Source: Gammaproteobacteria bacterium
GTDB taxonomy: Bacteria > Pseudomonadota > Gammaproteobacteria > Burkholderiales > Rhodocyclaceae
Reading direction: 5' to 3'
Length of the DNA stretch: 64,000 nucleotides
Assembly: GCA_018819515.1 (NCBI GenBank)
Contig: JAHJPX010000007.1
Location: forward strand, 496,001-560,000
The notes under the pieces were generated by a model. It searched no databases. It saw nothing but the letters and a program-made list of their open reading frames with translations, and had not been told where the DNA came from. This document shows positions 1 to 8,513 of this stretch, piece after piece. The translations under genes were made by a program, and so were the position numbers. Numbering within the stretch: the first letter of the stretch is position 1; each line of letters opens with the position of its first letter.

Positions 1-130
1 CCAGTTCCGCGCCGTGGCGCTGGCCGTAATCGACCGACAGGCAGAAAGGCGAAAAGCCTTCGTCGCGGGCAATTGCCAGGGTGGTGGCGGAATCGAGTCC
101 GCCGGAGAGCAGGATTACAGCGGCTTGCAT
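1..130 (-). CDS. queC: 7-cyano-7-deazaguanine synthase QueC (N-terminal part)
   Basis: The minus strand from 130 reads MQAAVILLSGGLDSATTLAI and continues with SVDYGQRHGAEL until the window edge. SGGLDS is the PP-loop ATP-binding motif, and the following DYGQRH is typical of QueC. The family makes preQ0 from carboxy-deazaguanine, ammonia and ATP in queuosine synthesis. Only about 43 codons are visible; the rest lies to the left. No Shine-Dalgarno is seen before the ATG, but a TAACAT hexamer ends 7 bp upstream, so the message may be leaderless. It is divergent from the gene at 223. Confidence 0.9.
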   Translation of the reverse strand, partial: MQAAVILLSGGLDSATTLAIARDEGFSPFCLSVDYGQRHGAEL

Positions 131-136
131 GTCTCG

Positions 137-142
137 ATGTTA
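137..142 (-). promoter_or_regulatory. -10-like hexamer for leaderless queC
   Basis: TAACAT on the minus strand is separated from the queC ATG by exactly six bases, placing the expected transcript start at the A of the ATG. No clear -35 box is visible. One of nine identically spaced cases in the window. Confidence 0.4.
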
Positions 143-210
143 GCAGACCGGCCAACACCGTTGGCGGGGCCGTCCCGGATGCCAAGCCACGCGATATGTG
201 AATTGGGCTC

Positions 211-216
211 TATAAT
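211..216 (+). promoter_or_regulatory. -10 box TATAAT of the miaB operon, leaderless arrangement
   Basis: A perfect TATAAT is followed by six bases and then the ATG at 223. No ribosome-binding site fits between them. No good -35 element is seen. Confidence 0.5.
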
Positions 217-222
217 GACAGC

Positions 223-573
223 ATGCCGGTTGATCCCATTACCGCCACCATTATCGGGTCCGTCGTCGGCAGCGTGATACAGGAAGTCAACAACCTGCCG
301 CCGCCGAGTGCGCCTGTGCCCATCGAGGGCGTGCCACGGATGTTGCCCGAAAATACCCTGCGCGGCGAGATGATCGTCTTTAGTCCGACCAGCGCGGCGG
401 TAAACGGCGAAATGAGGATGCTCGCGCCCGGCGTGCAGATTCGCGATCCCTTCAACATGGTGGTCCTTCCCGGGATGCTGCGGCAGCAGGTACCGGTGCG
501 CTATCAGACGGACCCGTCCGGCGCGATCTCCAAAGTCTGGGTTCTCTCGCAGCGGGAAGCAGCGCAGCCCTGA
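223..573 (+). CDS. Small conserved-type protein of unknown function, first gene of the miaB operon
   Basis: Encodes 116 residues starting MPVDPITATIIGSVVGSVIQ. No signal peptide or known catalytic motif is visible. The N-terminus has a short hydrophobic, Gly/Val-rich stretch (about residues 8-20). The middle is a Pro-rich linker (NLPPPSAPVP), and the C-terminal half (GEMRMLAPGVQIRDPFNMVV) looks like a compact beta fold. Its stop overlaps the miaB start as TGATG, so the two are probably translationally coupled. The ATG follows a TATAAT box by six bases, which supports this start. I do not recognise the family; placement before miaB suggests a small housekeeping protein but proves no function. 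Confidence 0.75.
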   Translation: MPVDPITATIIGSVVGSVIQEVNNLPPPSAPVPIEGVPRMLPENTLRGEMIVFSPTSAAVNGEMRMLAPGVQIRDPFNMVVLPGMLRQQVPVRYQTDPSGAISKVWVLSQREAAQP

Positions 574-1907
574 TGGCCAGCAAGGTGTTCATCCGCACTT
601 TCGGGTGCCAGATGAACGAGTACGATTCGGCCAAGATGGCCGATGTGCTCGATTCGGCCTGGGGCGCGATCAAGACCGATCGGCCGGAAGACGCGGACAT
701 CATCCTCTTCAACACCTGCTCCGTGCGCGAAAAGGCGCAGGAAAAGGTCTTTCACGAACTCGGCCGGGTTCGCACGCTAAAGCAGGCCAACCCCAATCTG
801 ATCATCGGCGTCGGCGGTTGTGTTGCGAGCCAGGAAGGTGAGGCGATCGTTTCGCGAGCGCCATACGTCGATATCGTCTTCGGGCCGCAGACCCTGCATC
901 GCCTTCCCGAACTGATCGAACGCCGCCGTGCTTCGGGGCGCGCCGCAGTGGACGTCTCCTTTCCGGAAATCCAGAAATTCGACAACTTGCCGCACGGTCG
1001 CAATGACGGTGCGGCGGCTTTCGTTTCGGTGATGGAAGGCTGCTCCAAGTTCTGCACCTATTGCATCGTGCCCTACACGCGCGGCGACGAAGTCTCGCGG
1101 CCGCTGGCCGACGTGCTCGGCGAGGTGTCACGGCTGACGTCGCAAGGCGTGCGCGAGTTCAATCTGCTCGGCCAGAACGTTAATGCGTATCAGGGCGAGA
1201 TCGAGGATGGCGACACTGCGGATCTTGCCCACCTCATCGAAACGCTGGCCGAAATGCCTGACGTGGAGCGAATTCGCTACACCACCTCGCATCCGCGCGA
1301 AATGACGTCACGCCTGATCGATCTCTATCAACGCGTACCCAAGCTGGTTTCGCACCTGCATTTGCCCGTGCAATCCGGATCCGACCGCGTGCTTGCCGCC
1401 ATGAAACGCGGCTACACCACGCTCGAATACAAGTCGATCATCCGCAAGCTGCGTGCGGCGCGACCGGACATCTCGATCTCCACCGACTTCATCGTCGGCT
1501 TTCCCGGCGAAACGGAAGAGGACTTCGAGAAGACCATGAAGCTGATCGACGAAGTCGGCTTCGACGCCAGTTTCTCCTTCATCTTCAGCCCTCGTCCCGG
1601 CACGCCAGCGGCGGAAATGGCCGACGACACGCCTGCGGATGTCAAGACGGCGCGCCTGATGCGCCTGCAAAGGCGCATCGACGAACTGGCTTTCGCCGTT
1701 TCGGAAGGCATGGCCGGCACCGTCCAGCGTGTTCTGGTGGAGGGCGTGTCGAAGAAGAATGCGCACGAACTGGCCGGCCGCACCGACAACAACCGCATCG
1801 TGAACTTCGCCGGCTCACCCCGGCTGGTCGGCACGTTTGCCGAGGTGCGCATCGTTGCGGCGCTGCCGCACAGCCTGCGCGGTGAAGTGGTGACGTCCGA
1901 ATGGTGA
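573..1907 (+). CDS. miaB: tRNA-2-methylthio-N6-dimethylallyladenosine synthase MiaB
   Basis: Radical-SAM methylthiotransferase that adds a methylthio group to i6A37 in tRNAs reading UNN codons. The 444-residue length is standard. The N-terminal auxiliary-cluster cysteines are at residues 12 (FGCQMNE), 49 (NTCS) and 83 (GGC). The radical-SAM triad CSKFCTYC is at 157-164. The C-terminal TRAM-like part contains RTDNNRIVNF. The start overlaps the preceding stop (TGATG), and the end overlaps the next gene by 7 bp, so the gene sits inside a coupled operon. Nothing is missing or truncated. Confidence 0.97.
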   Translation: MASKVFIRTFGCQMNEYDSAKMADVLDSAWGAIKTDRPEDADIILFNTCSVREKAQEKVFHELGRVRTLKQANPNLIIGVGGCVASQEGEAIVSRAPYVDIVFGPQTLHRLPELIERRRASGRAAVDVSFPEIQKFDNLPHGRNDGAAAFVSVMEGCSKFCTYCIVPYTRGDEVSRPLADVLGEVSRLTSQGVREFNLLGQNVNAYQGEIEDGDTADLAHLIETLAEMPDVERIRYTTSHPREMTSRLIDLYQRVPKLVSHLHLPVQSGSDRVLAAMKRGYTTLEYKSIIRKLRAARPDISISTDFIVGFPGETEEDFEKTMKLIDEVGFDASFSFIFSPRPGTPAAEMADDTPADVKTARLMRLQRRIDELAFAVSEGMAGTVQRVLVEGVSKKNAHELAGRTDNNRIVNFAGSPRLVGTFAEVRIVAALPHSLRGEVVTSEW

Positions 1908-2854
1908 AGCCCAGGCCACTCGACATCACGCTCGAGCCGCTCGACAACGAGCGCCTCGCCTGTCTGTGCGGGCCGCTCGACGAGAATCTGCGGCAGATCG
2001 AAACGGCTTTCGATATCACCATCGCCCGTCGTGGCGAGCATTGTCGCCTTACCGGCGATGCGGCCAGTGTGCGGCTTGCCGCCGAGGCACTGACGCATTT
2101 TTACGCAGAGGCCTTGCAGCCTTTGTCGATCGACGACATCCAGCTCGGATTGATCGAGCTGCGCAACCGTGGCAGCGCGCAGATGTCGGCGCCGACGCTG
2201 AAAACGAAGAAGGCCGACCTGCACGGCCGCACGCCGAATCAGGTGCAGTATCTCTATCAAATGCAGGAACACGACATTACCTTCGGCGTCGGGCCGGCCG
2301 GCACCGGCAAGACCTATCTCGCCGTCGCTTCGGCGGTCGATGCGTTCGAGCGCGACCAGGTGCAACGCATCGTGCTGACGCGACCCGCGGTGGAAGCGGG
2401 CGAGCGGCTCGGCTTCCTGCCAGGCGACTTGGCGCAGAAGGTCGATCCCTACCTGCGCCCGCTCTACGACGCGCTCTACGACCTGATGGGCTTCGACAAG
2501 GTCGGGCGACTGTTCGAGAAGGGGCACATCGAAATTGCACCGCTCGCCTACATGCGCGGGCGCACGCTCAATCATTCCTTCATCATTCTTGACGAGGCGC
2601 AGAACACCACGCCGGAGCAGATGAAGATGTTTCTCACCCGTATCGGCATCGGCGCGAAAGCGGTGATCACTGGCGACGTGACGCAGATCGACCTGATGAA
2701 GGGCCAGAAGTCCGGCCTGGTCGAGGTGCGGCGCATTCTTGCCGACGTGCGTGGGCTGGCGTTTACCGATTTCGACGCCACCGACGTGGTGCGGCATCCG
2801 CTGGTGGCGCGCATCGTCGAGGCCTACGAGCACCATGCCAAGAAGGCTTCCTGA
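1901..2854 (+). CDS. ybeZ: PhoH-like ATPase (YbeZ family)
   Basis: A 317-residue P-loop ATPase. Walker A is GPAGTGKT near residue 130 and the Walker B-like segment is FIILDEAQN near residue 227. The N-terminal about 90 residues resemble the KH-like region of this family. YbeZ works with the endoribonuclease YbeY in rRNA maturation and ribosome quality control in E. coli. The neighbouring ybeY here overlaps it by 20 bp, which supports the link. The ATG at 1901 lies inside the end of miaB. Confidence 0.95.
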   Translation: MVKPRPLDITLEPLDNERLACLCGPLDENLRQIETAFDITIARRGEHCRLTGDAASVRLAAEALTHFYAEALQPLSIDDIQLGLIELRNRGSAQMSAPTLKTKKADLHGRTPNQVQYLYQMQEHDITFGVGPAGTGKTYLAVASAVDAFERDQVQRIVLTRPAVEAGERLGFLPGDLAQKVDPYLRPLYDALYDLMGFDKVGRLFEKGHIEIAPLAYMRGRTLNHSFIILDEAQNTTPEQMKMFLTRIGIGAKAVITGDVTQIDLMKGQKSGLVEVRRILADVRGLAFTDFDATDVVRHPLVARIVEAYEHHAKKAS

Positions 2855-3284
2855 ACTGGTCCTCGGCGTGCAATACGGCTGTAAGGATGAGGCGCTACCC
2901 TCGCGTCCGCAAGTGCGCCGCTGGGTGCGCGCGAGTTGCGGGCGGCCGGCCGAGGTGGCGGTACGCTTTGTCGATGCCGAGGAGGGACGTACGCTCAATC
3001 GCGATTATCGCCACAAGGACTACGCCACCAACGTGCTGTCCTTCGTTTATGAGAGCGAACCGCGCGTCGTCGGTGACCTGGTGATTTGCCTTCCCGTCGT
3101 GTTGAGCGAGGCGGCCGAACAGGGCAAGCCCGTGGAAGCGCATTTCGCGCACCTGATCGTGCATGGTATGCTGCACTTGTTAGGTCACGACCACGAGACC
3201 GGCACTGGCGACGCGATGCGCATGGAAGCCGAAGAACGAAGAGTTCTCGCCGGCCTGGGCTATGCCGATCCGTATTCCGATTGA
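2835..3284 (+). CDS. ybeY: Endoribonuclease YbeY
   Basis: A single-domain zinc metalloprotein of 149 residues that processes rRNA 3' ends. The zinc motif H-G-x-L-H-L-x-G-H-D-H is seen as HGMLHLLGHDH, and the conserved substrate-side segment NRDYRHKDYATNVLSF is present. I placed the start at the ATG at 2835 (MPRRLPELVLGVQYGC), because this gives normal family length and a short overlap with phoH. A longer in-frame opening upstream would run deep into phoH. The stop overlaps the corC start (TGATG). Confidence 0.95.
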   Translation: MPRRLPELVLGVQYGCKDEALPSRPQVRRWVRASCGRPAEVAVRFVDAEEGRTLNRDYRHKDYATNVLSFVYESEPRVVGDLVICLPVVLSEAAEQGKPVEAHFAHLIVHGMLHLLGHDHETGTGDAMRMEAEERRVLAGLGYADPYSD

Positions 3285-4129
3285 TGGATTCCGACAGTCA
3301 TAAACCGCACTTGCTCGAACGGCTCTCATCGCTGCTGATGTGCGAGCCGAAGGACCGCGAGCAACTCCTGAAACTGCTGCAAGGCGCTTTCCAGCGCAAC
3401 CTGCTCGACGCCGATGCGCTGTCGATCATCGAGGGCGCGATGTCGGTTTCCGATCTGCCGGTGCGCGACATCATGGTGCCGCGCGCGCAGATGGATGTGG
3501 TCAGTCTGCACGACCCGATCGACAAGATCGCCAGCTTCGTCATCGAAGCCACGCACTCGCGCTACCCGGTGGTCGGCGAAAACCGTGACGACGTGGTCGG
3601 CATCCTGCTGGCGAAGGATCTGCTGCGCCATTTCGCCGGCAAGGAGTTCGACCTGCGCGATACCTTGCGCCCCGTCGTGTTCATTCCCGAATCGAAGCGA
3701 CTCAACGTGTTGTTGCGCGAATTCCGGGCCTCGCGTAACCATATGGCGGTTGTCGTCGATGAGTACGGCGGTGTATCGGGTCTTGTCACCATCGAGGACG
3801 TGCTGGAGCAGATCGTCGGCGACATCGAGGACGAATACGATTTCGACGAGGCGGCGGGCAACATCGTGCTCGACAACTCCGGCCGCTATCGCGTCAAGGC
3901 GATCACCGAAATCGCCGATTTCAATGCCGCCTTCGGCACCGGTTTTTCCGACGAGGACTACGACACCCTCGGCGGCATGGTCATCCACCGCCTCGGGCGG
4001 CTGCCGAAGCGCAACGAAGTGGTCATGATCGACGACTTCCGGCTGAAGGTTCTGCGAGCCGACAGCCGGCGGGTGCACACCCTGCTGGTCGATCCGCCGC
4101 GCGGCCAGACGCCGAGCACGGTGGAATGA
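3284..4129 (+). CDS. corC: CorC/HlyC-type CBS-domain protein
   Basis: 281 residues, starting MDSDSHKPHLLERL. The N-terminal part is a linker; two CBS domains follow (about residues 65-190, with VRDIMVPRAQMD and VVDEYGGVSGLVTIEDVLEQIVG). A C-terminal CorC/HlyC transporter-associated domain comes last (about 205-275). There are no membrane spans, so this is the soluble CorC type, linked to magnesium/cobalt efflux or membrane integrity. The arrangement phoH-ybeY-corC-lnt is strongly conserved in proteobacteria. The stop overlaps the lnt ATG as ATGA. Confidence 0.93.
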   Translation: MDSDSHKPHLLERLSSLLMCEPKDREQLLKLLQGAFQRNLLDADALSIIEGAMSVSDLPVRDIMVPRAQMDVVSLHDPIDKIASFVIEATHSRYPVVGENRDDVVGILLAKDLLRHFAGKEFDLRDTLRPVVFIPESKRLNVLLREFRASRNHMAVVVDEYGGVSGLVTIEDVLEQIVGDIEDEYDFDEAAGNIVLDNSGRYRVKAITEIADFNAAFGTGFSDEDYDTLGGMVIHRLGRLPKRNEVVMIDDFRLKVLRADSRRVHTLLVDPPRGQTPSTVE

Positions 4130-5640
4130 GGCAGCCGCTGCTCGTCGCGCTGCTGGCGGGGGCGACGACGGCATTCGGCTTCGCGCCGTTCGATCTGTTT
4201 CCGGTTCCGTTCGCCACACTCGGCGTGCTCTTCGCGCTCTGGCGGCGCGCTGCTACGTCGCGTGGTGCAGCGTGGCTTGGGTTCACTTGGGGCATCGGCT
4301 GTTTCCTCGCTGGCGTTTCCTGGGTATATGTCAGCCTGCACGACGTCGGTGGCATGGTCATGCCGCTGGCCGTCGCGGCAACGCTGGCTTTCTGCGCCGT
4401 GCTGGCCGTGTTCCCGGCACTGGCGGGTTACCTCTATCGGCGTGTCGCGACGCGACTGCTCGCAATCGGGGGCGCTGCGCAAACAGGACCCCGGCTCAAT
4501 GCTCCCGCGGCACCCGTCTATTGGGACATCCTGCTACTCGCCGGCGTCTGGGTATTGACCGAGTGGCTGCGCGGCTGGGTTCTGACCGGCTTTCCCTGGC
4601 TGGCGATCGGCTATTCGCAAACACCGCCGAGTCCGCTGGCGGGTTATGCACCCATCATCGGCGTTTTCGGTATCAGCCTGCTCGTCGCCGGCGTATCGTC
4701 ATGGCTGACTTTTGCGTGGCGCAAGCCGCTGGCGTGGATTGCGGTCGCCGCGATTTTTATCGGCGGACAGGCGCTGCGCGGCGTCGAGTGGACGCAACCG
4801 GTTGGCGAACCGGTGACCGTGAGCCTGCTCCAGGGCAACATACCGCAGAGCCTCAAGTGGGTGCCCGGGAACCTGCCGCTGTCGATGAACACCTACGCGC
4901 AACTCGCGGCCGAACATCCGGCGCAACTGGTCGTCCTGCCGGAAACGGCGATTCCGCTGCTTTTCGACCAGATTCCCCGCGACTTGCTGCGGCGATTTGC
5001 GGCGGCGGGCGACGTCCTGATCGGCAGCGCGGTGCGCTCGCCCGACGGCGGCTACACCAACGGCGCCATCGCGCTGACACCGGAACTGCAAATGCAGCAC
5101 TATTCCAAGGTCCATCTGGTCCCCTACGGCGAGTATGTGCCGCCCGGTTTCGCCTGGTTCTTCGGCCTGGTGAACATCCCGATGTCGAACTTCAGGCCCG
5201 GCCCGCCGAACCAGAAGCCGCTTGCCGCCGCCGGCCAGCGCGTCATGCCCAACATCTGCTATGAGGACTTGTTCGGCGAGGAGATCCTTGCGGGCCTGCC
5301 CGAGGCTACGCTGCTGATCAATCTTTCCAATACGGCCTGGTTCGGCGACTCGCTGGCCCAGCCGCAGCATCTGCAAATCGCCCGCATGCGCGCACTGGAG
5401 ACTGGCCGCCCGATGCTGCGCGCCACCAACACCGGCATGACCGCCGCCATCGATCCGCACGGGCGCGTGATCGCCGTGCTGCCACCTTTCGTCGCCGATG
5501 CCCTCACCGTTTCGGTTCGCGGCTACGCCGGCTCGACGCCGTTTTCGCGTGTCGGCAACCGGGCGGCGGTGCTGCTTGCCGCGCTGGCTTGCCTGCCGGC
5601 GCTGCTGGCGGGTCAACGGCGGCGGCGGATGTTGCGTTAA
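4126..5640 (+). CDS. lnt: Apolipoprotein N-acyltransferase Lnt
   Basis: A 504-residue inner-membrane enzyme that adds the third acyl chain to lipoproteins. About seven hydrophobic segments occupy residues 1-215, and a nitrilase-like catalytic domain follows. The nitrilase triad is visible: Glu in VVLPETAIP, Lys in HYSKVHLVPYGEYVP and Cys in NICYEDLFGEE. The C-terminal hydrophobic anchor (AVLLAALACLPALLAG) is present. A 21/24 match to the dispersed repeat lies at 4690-4713 within a membrane segment (GVSSWLTFAW). The ATG overlaps the corC stop. Confidence 0.96.
   Translation: MRQPLLVALLAGATTAFGFAPFDLFPVPFATLGVLFALWRRAATSRGAAWLGFTWGIGCFLAGVSWVYVSLHDVGGMVMPLAVAATLAFCAVLAVFPALAGYLYRRVATRLLAIGGAAQTGPRLNAPAAPVYWDILLLAGVWVLTEWLRGWVLTGFPWLAIGYSQTPPSPLAGYAPIIGVFGISLLVAGVSSWLTFAWRKPLAWIAVAAIFIGGQALRGVEWTQPVGEPVTVSLLQGNIPQSLKWVPGNLPLSMNTYAQLAAEHPAQLVVLPETAIPLLFDQIPRDLLRRFAAAGDVLIGSAVRSPDGGYTNGAIALTPELQMQHYSKVHLVPYGEYVPPGFAWFFGLVNIPMSNFRPGPPNQKPLAAAGQRVMPNICYEDLFGEEILAGLPEATLLINLSNTAWFGDSLAQPQHLQIARMRALETGRPMLRATNTGMTAAIDPHGRVIAVLPPFVADALTVSVRGYAGSTPFSRVGNRAAVLLAALACLPALLAGQRRRRMLR
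4690..4713 (+). repeat. Dispersed 24-bp motif, copy in lnt
   Basis: Matches the consensus (GGCGTACC... ending CGGCTGACTTTT) at 21 of 24 positions. All three differences are C-to-T. It is in sense orientation within lnt, read as GVSSWLTF. Confidence 0.65.
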
Positions 5641-5646
5641 GCGCCC

Positions 5647-7446
5647 ATGGACACGATCATGACTCGCCGCTATTCCCTGACCCTGTTGCGGGCATTGTTC
5701 ATCGTGCCGGCCATCCTGTTTTCATTCGGTGCGGCGTTCGCCGAACCGGCCGACGAGGTGCCGACGGACATGCTCACGCCGCCGCGGCTGGCCGTCGCTG
5801 AGGGCAACGTGTCGCTCTGGCGTCCGGGCGCCACGGATTGGGAGCAAGCGCAGATCAACGCCGTGCTGGCCGAGGGCGATTCGCTTTACACCGGCGACGA
5901 CGCGACCGTCGAAGTTCAGATCGGACCGCGCGATTTCGTGCGCATGCAGGCCGGGAACATCCTGACGCTGAAGGCACACCGGGCTGCGTTGATGCACTTT
6001 CGCCTTGGTTCGGGCAACACGTCGTTCGACCTGCGCGGCGATCGCGCCGGGCAACTCCTCAGGATCGACACCGCCGACGCCAACATCGTTGCCGCCGAGC
6101 AGGGCTACTACCGCGTTTCGACGCGGGAGGGCGAGACGCGGCTCATCGTTCGGCGAGGCGGCCGCGCCGTGCTGACCCTGAGCGATGGCAGCCACCACAA
6201 AGTCGACGCGGACGAGGAGATCGTTGTCAATGGCAACGGCATCGATACACACGCTGCGCCGCCGCCGGACGTTTGGGATCGCTGGAACGACGCCCGTTCC
6301 GACTACTATGCTGCCGCCGAGAGCAACCGCTACGTTCCTGCCGACGTTTATGGTGTCGCCGACCTCGACGGGCACGGACGCTGGCGCGAGGATGACAGCT
6401 ACGGCTGGATCTGGGTGCCTGCTGTCGCTGCAGGGTGGGCGCCGTACAGCACCGGCGACTGGTACGACGATCCTGTTTACGGCTGGACCTGGGTCGACGT
6501 CGCGCCCTGGGGATGGGCCACCAGCCACTACGGCCGCTGGGTGTTCGTGGGCAGCCGCTGGGCCTGGGCGCCCGGCCCGCGCACTGTGCGCTTCGTCTAT
6601 GCGCCGGCGCTGGTCGCCTTCTTCAACTTCAGTGGCGGCATCAGTTGGGTCGCGCTCGGCTGGGGCGAACCCTTGTTGCCCTGGTGGGGCCGGCCCGGTT
6701 TTCGCGGTTCTTTCTGGTGGGGCGGCTGGGGTGGTCCGCGCGAAACCGCAAATCGCGACCGCCACCGCAATCGCTACGTCGGCAACGGGCTGATCACCGT
6801 GCGCGACAAGGAGTTCGGACGGCACCGCGTGCGCGGCTCCAGTTTTCCGACACCGCTCGGCGGCGAATTGCGGCCGGTCCGCGGCGACCATCCAATCCAT
6901 CGCGCGCCGAACCGCGCTTTCGAGCCGCGCACCAGCGCGCCGCCGCCAAGGCTGGAGCGGCGCGTCGAACCCCGGCCGTCGCGCACGCCCGAATCGCCGC
7001 AGCGGCGCAGCGTCGAGCCCGAGAGTCGGGTCCCGGTGCCGCGACCGCAAGTCATCGTCCCCACGCCGAGTCGGGCCGTGCCGCGTAACCCGGAACCGGA
7101 CGTGCAATCGAGGGCGCGGTCCCGCGTGGAAGATCGCATGGAAGACCCCCGTCCCGCGCCTGCGGCGCGGTCACCGGTCCGGACGCCGGTGGTCCCCGGT
7201 CCGGCTCCCGTTGTCCTCCCGCCGCGATCGATCGAGCCCCCCCGACAGCCGCCGGCGATACGACGCCCGCAACTGGAAGCGCCGCGTGAGCGGCAGCCGG
7301 ACGCGCGCGCTCAACCGAGATGGCATGTCATTACGCCCTCCGCGCCAACGCCGCGCCCCGCTGCTACGCCCGAAACCGACAGGCGGCGCGACCGTGAACC
7401 TTCGCGACGGACTTTTCGACCGCGCTCGCCTGACGAGCGGGACTAG
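5647..7446 (+). CDS. Secreted FecR/DUF6600-like protein with a Pro/Arg-rich tail
   Basis: 599 residues. A signal peptide is likely (hydrophobic run LLRALFIVPAILFSFGAAFA, cleavage near A-E). Residues about 45-205 look FecR-like (VAEGNVSLWRPG, LYTGDDATVEVQIG, FVRMQAGN). A Trp/Tyr/Gly-rich region of repeated units such as DDSYGWIWVPAVAAGWAPY and YGWTWVDVAPWGWATSHYG resembles DUF6600 (about 210-360). The last about 200 residues are Pro/Arg-rich low complexity. The likely location is the periplasm or outer surface. It starts 6 bp after lnt, so it is probably co-transcribed. A second in-frame ATG 12 bp downstream is an alternative start. Function is unknown. Confidence 0.8.
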   Translation: MDTIMTRRYSLTLLRALFIVPAILFSFGAAFAEPADEVPTDMLTPPRLAVAEGNVSLWRPGATDWEQAQINAVLAEGDSLYTGDDATVEVQIGPRDFVRMQAGNILTLKAHRAALMHFRLGSGNTSFDLRGDRAGQLLRIDTADANIVAAEQGYYRVSTREGETRLIVRRGGRAVLTLSDGSHHKVDADEEIVVNGNGIDTHAAPPPDVWDRWNDARSDYYAAAESNRYVPADVYGVADLDGHGRWREDDSYGWIWVPAVAAGWAPYSTGDWYDDPVYGWTWVDVAPWGWATSHYGRWVFVGSRWAWAPGPRTVRFVYAPALVAFFNFSGGISWVALGWGEPLLPWWGRPGFRGSFWWGGWGGPRETANRDRHRNRYVGNGLITVRDKEFGRHRVRGSSFPTPLGGELRPVRGDHPIHRAPNRAFEPRTSAPPPRLERRVEPRPSRTPESPQRRSVEPESRVPVPRPQVIVPTPSRAVPRNPEPDVQSRARSRVEDRMEDPRPAPAARSPVRTPVVPGPAPVVLPPRSIEPPRQPPAIRRPQLEAPRERQPDARAQPRWHVITPSAPTPRPAATPETDRRRDREPSRRTFRPRSPDERD

Positions 7447-7449
7447 CTC

Positions 7450-7473
7450 GGCGTACCACCACGGCTGACTTTT
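7450..7473 (+). repeat. Dispersed 24-bp motif between the DUF6600 gene and slyX
   Basis: 23 of 24 matches to the consensus. It ends 3 bp before the slyX stop codon and begins 3 bp after the previous stop, filling the whole gap between convergent genes. Confidence 0.8.
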
Positions 7474-7476
7474 GTC

Positions 7477-7689
7477 TCAGTAGTGCGGCGGAAGCTCGTC
7501 GCGCAGGCTGCGCGCCTCGGCTGGCGCGGATGCCGCAAGCTGCTCGCGCAGTTCCCGCACTTCGCGCAGCAGTCGATCGATCTGCTGTTGTTGCCGGTAC
7601 ACGGTGGCGTTGAGCGCATCGAGCAGGTCGTCGGCGAAGGTGGCCTTGACCTCGAGTTCGGTAATGCGCGCGTGCAATTGCGTTTCCAT
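7477..7689 (-). CDS. slyX: SlyX family protein
   Basis: A 70-residue coiled-coil protein starting METQLHARITELEVKATFAD. The central segment LNATVYRQQQQIDRLLREVREL is the classic SlyX heptad pattern. The family is small and of unclear function. I chose the ATG at 7689; upstream in-frame codons would translate the long repeat element at 7730-7825. The gene is bracketed by a short repeat copy immediately after its stop and by the long copy 40 bp before its start. Confidence 0.88.
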   Translation of the reverse strand: METQLHARITELEVKATFADDLLDALNATVYRQQQQIDRLLREVRELREQLAASAPAEARSLRDELPPHY

Positions 7690-7729
7690 GCCGTGATCCA
7701 GTCGATTGTGGCGAAGCCGCGATGATAGC

Positions 7730-7825
7730 GGCGTACCGCCACGGCTGACCAGCCCGAAGGGCGCAGGACGCCACGAAGTGGCGGTCCCGAGGGCAGCGAG
7801 GGATGGGGCAACGCTCCACACTTTT
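7730..7825 (+). repeat. Long (96-bp) form of the dispersed motif
   Basis: Begins with the motif's left 18 bases, then carries 72 extra bases (inverted segments GGACGCCAC/GTGGCGGTCC), and ends with CTTTT like the short form. It matches the copy at 63469-63564 (opposite orientation) at 86 of 96 positions with no gaps. It lies between slyX and the thioredoxin-like gene. Confidence 0.85.
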
Positions 7826-7883
7826 CGCGCCCGCCCGGTTCGCGTTATGCTTGTCGGACAGGGCGTTCATGCCGGAGGAAAAC

Positions 7884-8444
7884 ATGCGAAAACTGTTGAT
7901 GCTCGTGCTCTGCGCATGGCTGGCACTGCCGGCCTGGGCGTTGAACGAAGGCCATGGCGTGGAAGGGCCGGGCTGGTTCAAGCAGTCCTTCCTCGACATT
8001 CGCGAGGACGTCGCCGAGGCCACCCGGGCGCGGCGCAAGCTGATGCTCTACTTCTATCAGGACGGCTGCCCGTACTGTGCGAGATTCCTGCGCGAGACGC
8101 TGGGCGTGAAGACAATCGAGGATCGCACCTTCCGCAACTTCGACGTCGTGGCGATCGACCTGCGCGGCGCGCGCGAAGTGACGGACCTGGCCGGCAAGGC
8201 GCAGCCGGAAAACCAGTTTGCCGAAGCGATGGGGGTGAAGTACACGCCGACCTTTCTGGTCTTCGACGAAGCGGGCAAGGTCATCTTGCGCCAGAGCGGC
8301 TTCCCGCCGCCGCGGAAATTCAGCGCGATGCTCGATTACGTAGCCGAGGGCGCCTACCGCAGCTATCCGGATTTCGACATCTACCTGAAAGTCCGCGCCA
8401 GCGCCGGCATGATCCGGGGCGAGGGCGGCGCGCTGATGCGCTAG
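7884..8444 (+). CDS. Periplasmic thioredoxin-fold protein
   Basis: 186 residues. A signal peptide is visible (MRKLLMLVLCAWLALPAWA, cleavage after AWA). A thioredoxin-like domain with a CxxC active site follows (YQDGCPYCARF) and the cis-Pro loop KYTPTFLVFDE. It resembles SoxW/thioredoxin_2-type proteins that reduce or hold disulfides in the periplasm; the specific partner is not clear. The start at 7884 is preceded by GGAGG at good spacing. The ATG at 7869 is less suitable. No electron-donor gene such as dsbD is adjacent. Confidence 0.85.
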   Translation: MRKLLMLVLCAWLALPAWALNEGHGVEGPGWFKQSFLDIREDVAEATRARRKLMLYFYQDGCPYCARFLRETLGVKTIEDRTFRNFDVVAIDLRGAREVTDLAGKAQPENQFAEAMGVKYTPTFLVFDEAGKVILRQSGFPPPRKFSAMLDYVAEGAYRSYPDFDIYLKVRASAGMIRGEGGALMR

Positions 8445-8513
8445 CCCGTTGGCAGCAGGATGGGCCGGTAATCCCTGTAAAATCGCGCTTTTGCGATTGA
8501 GCAGGTTTCTTTG

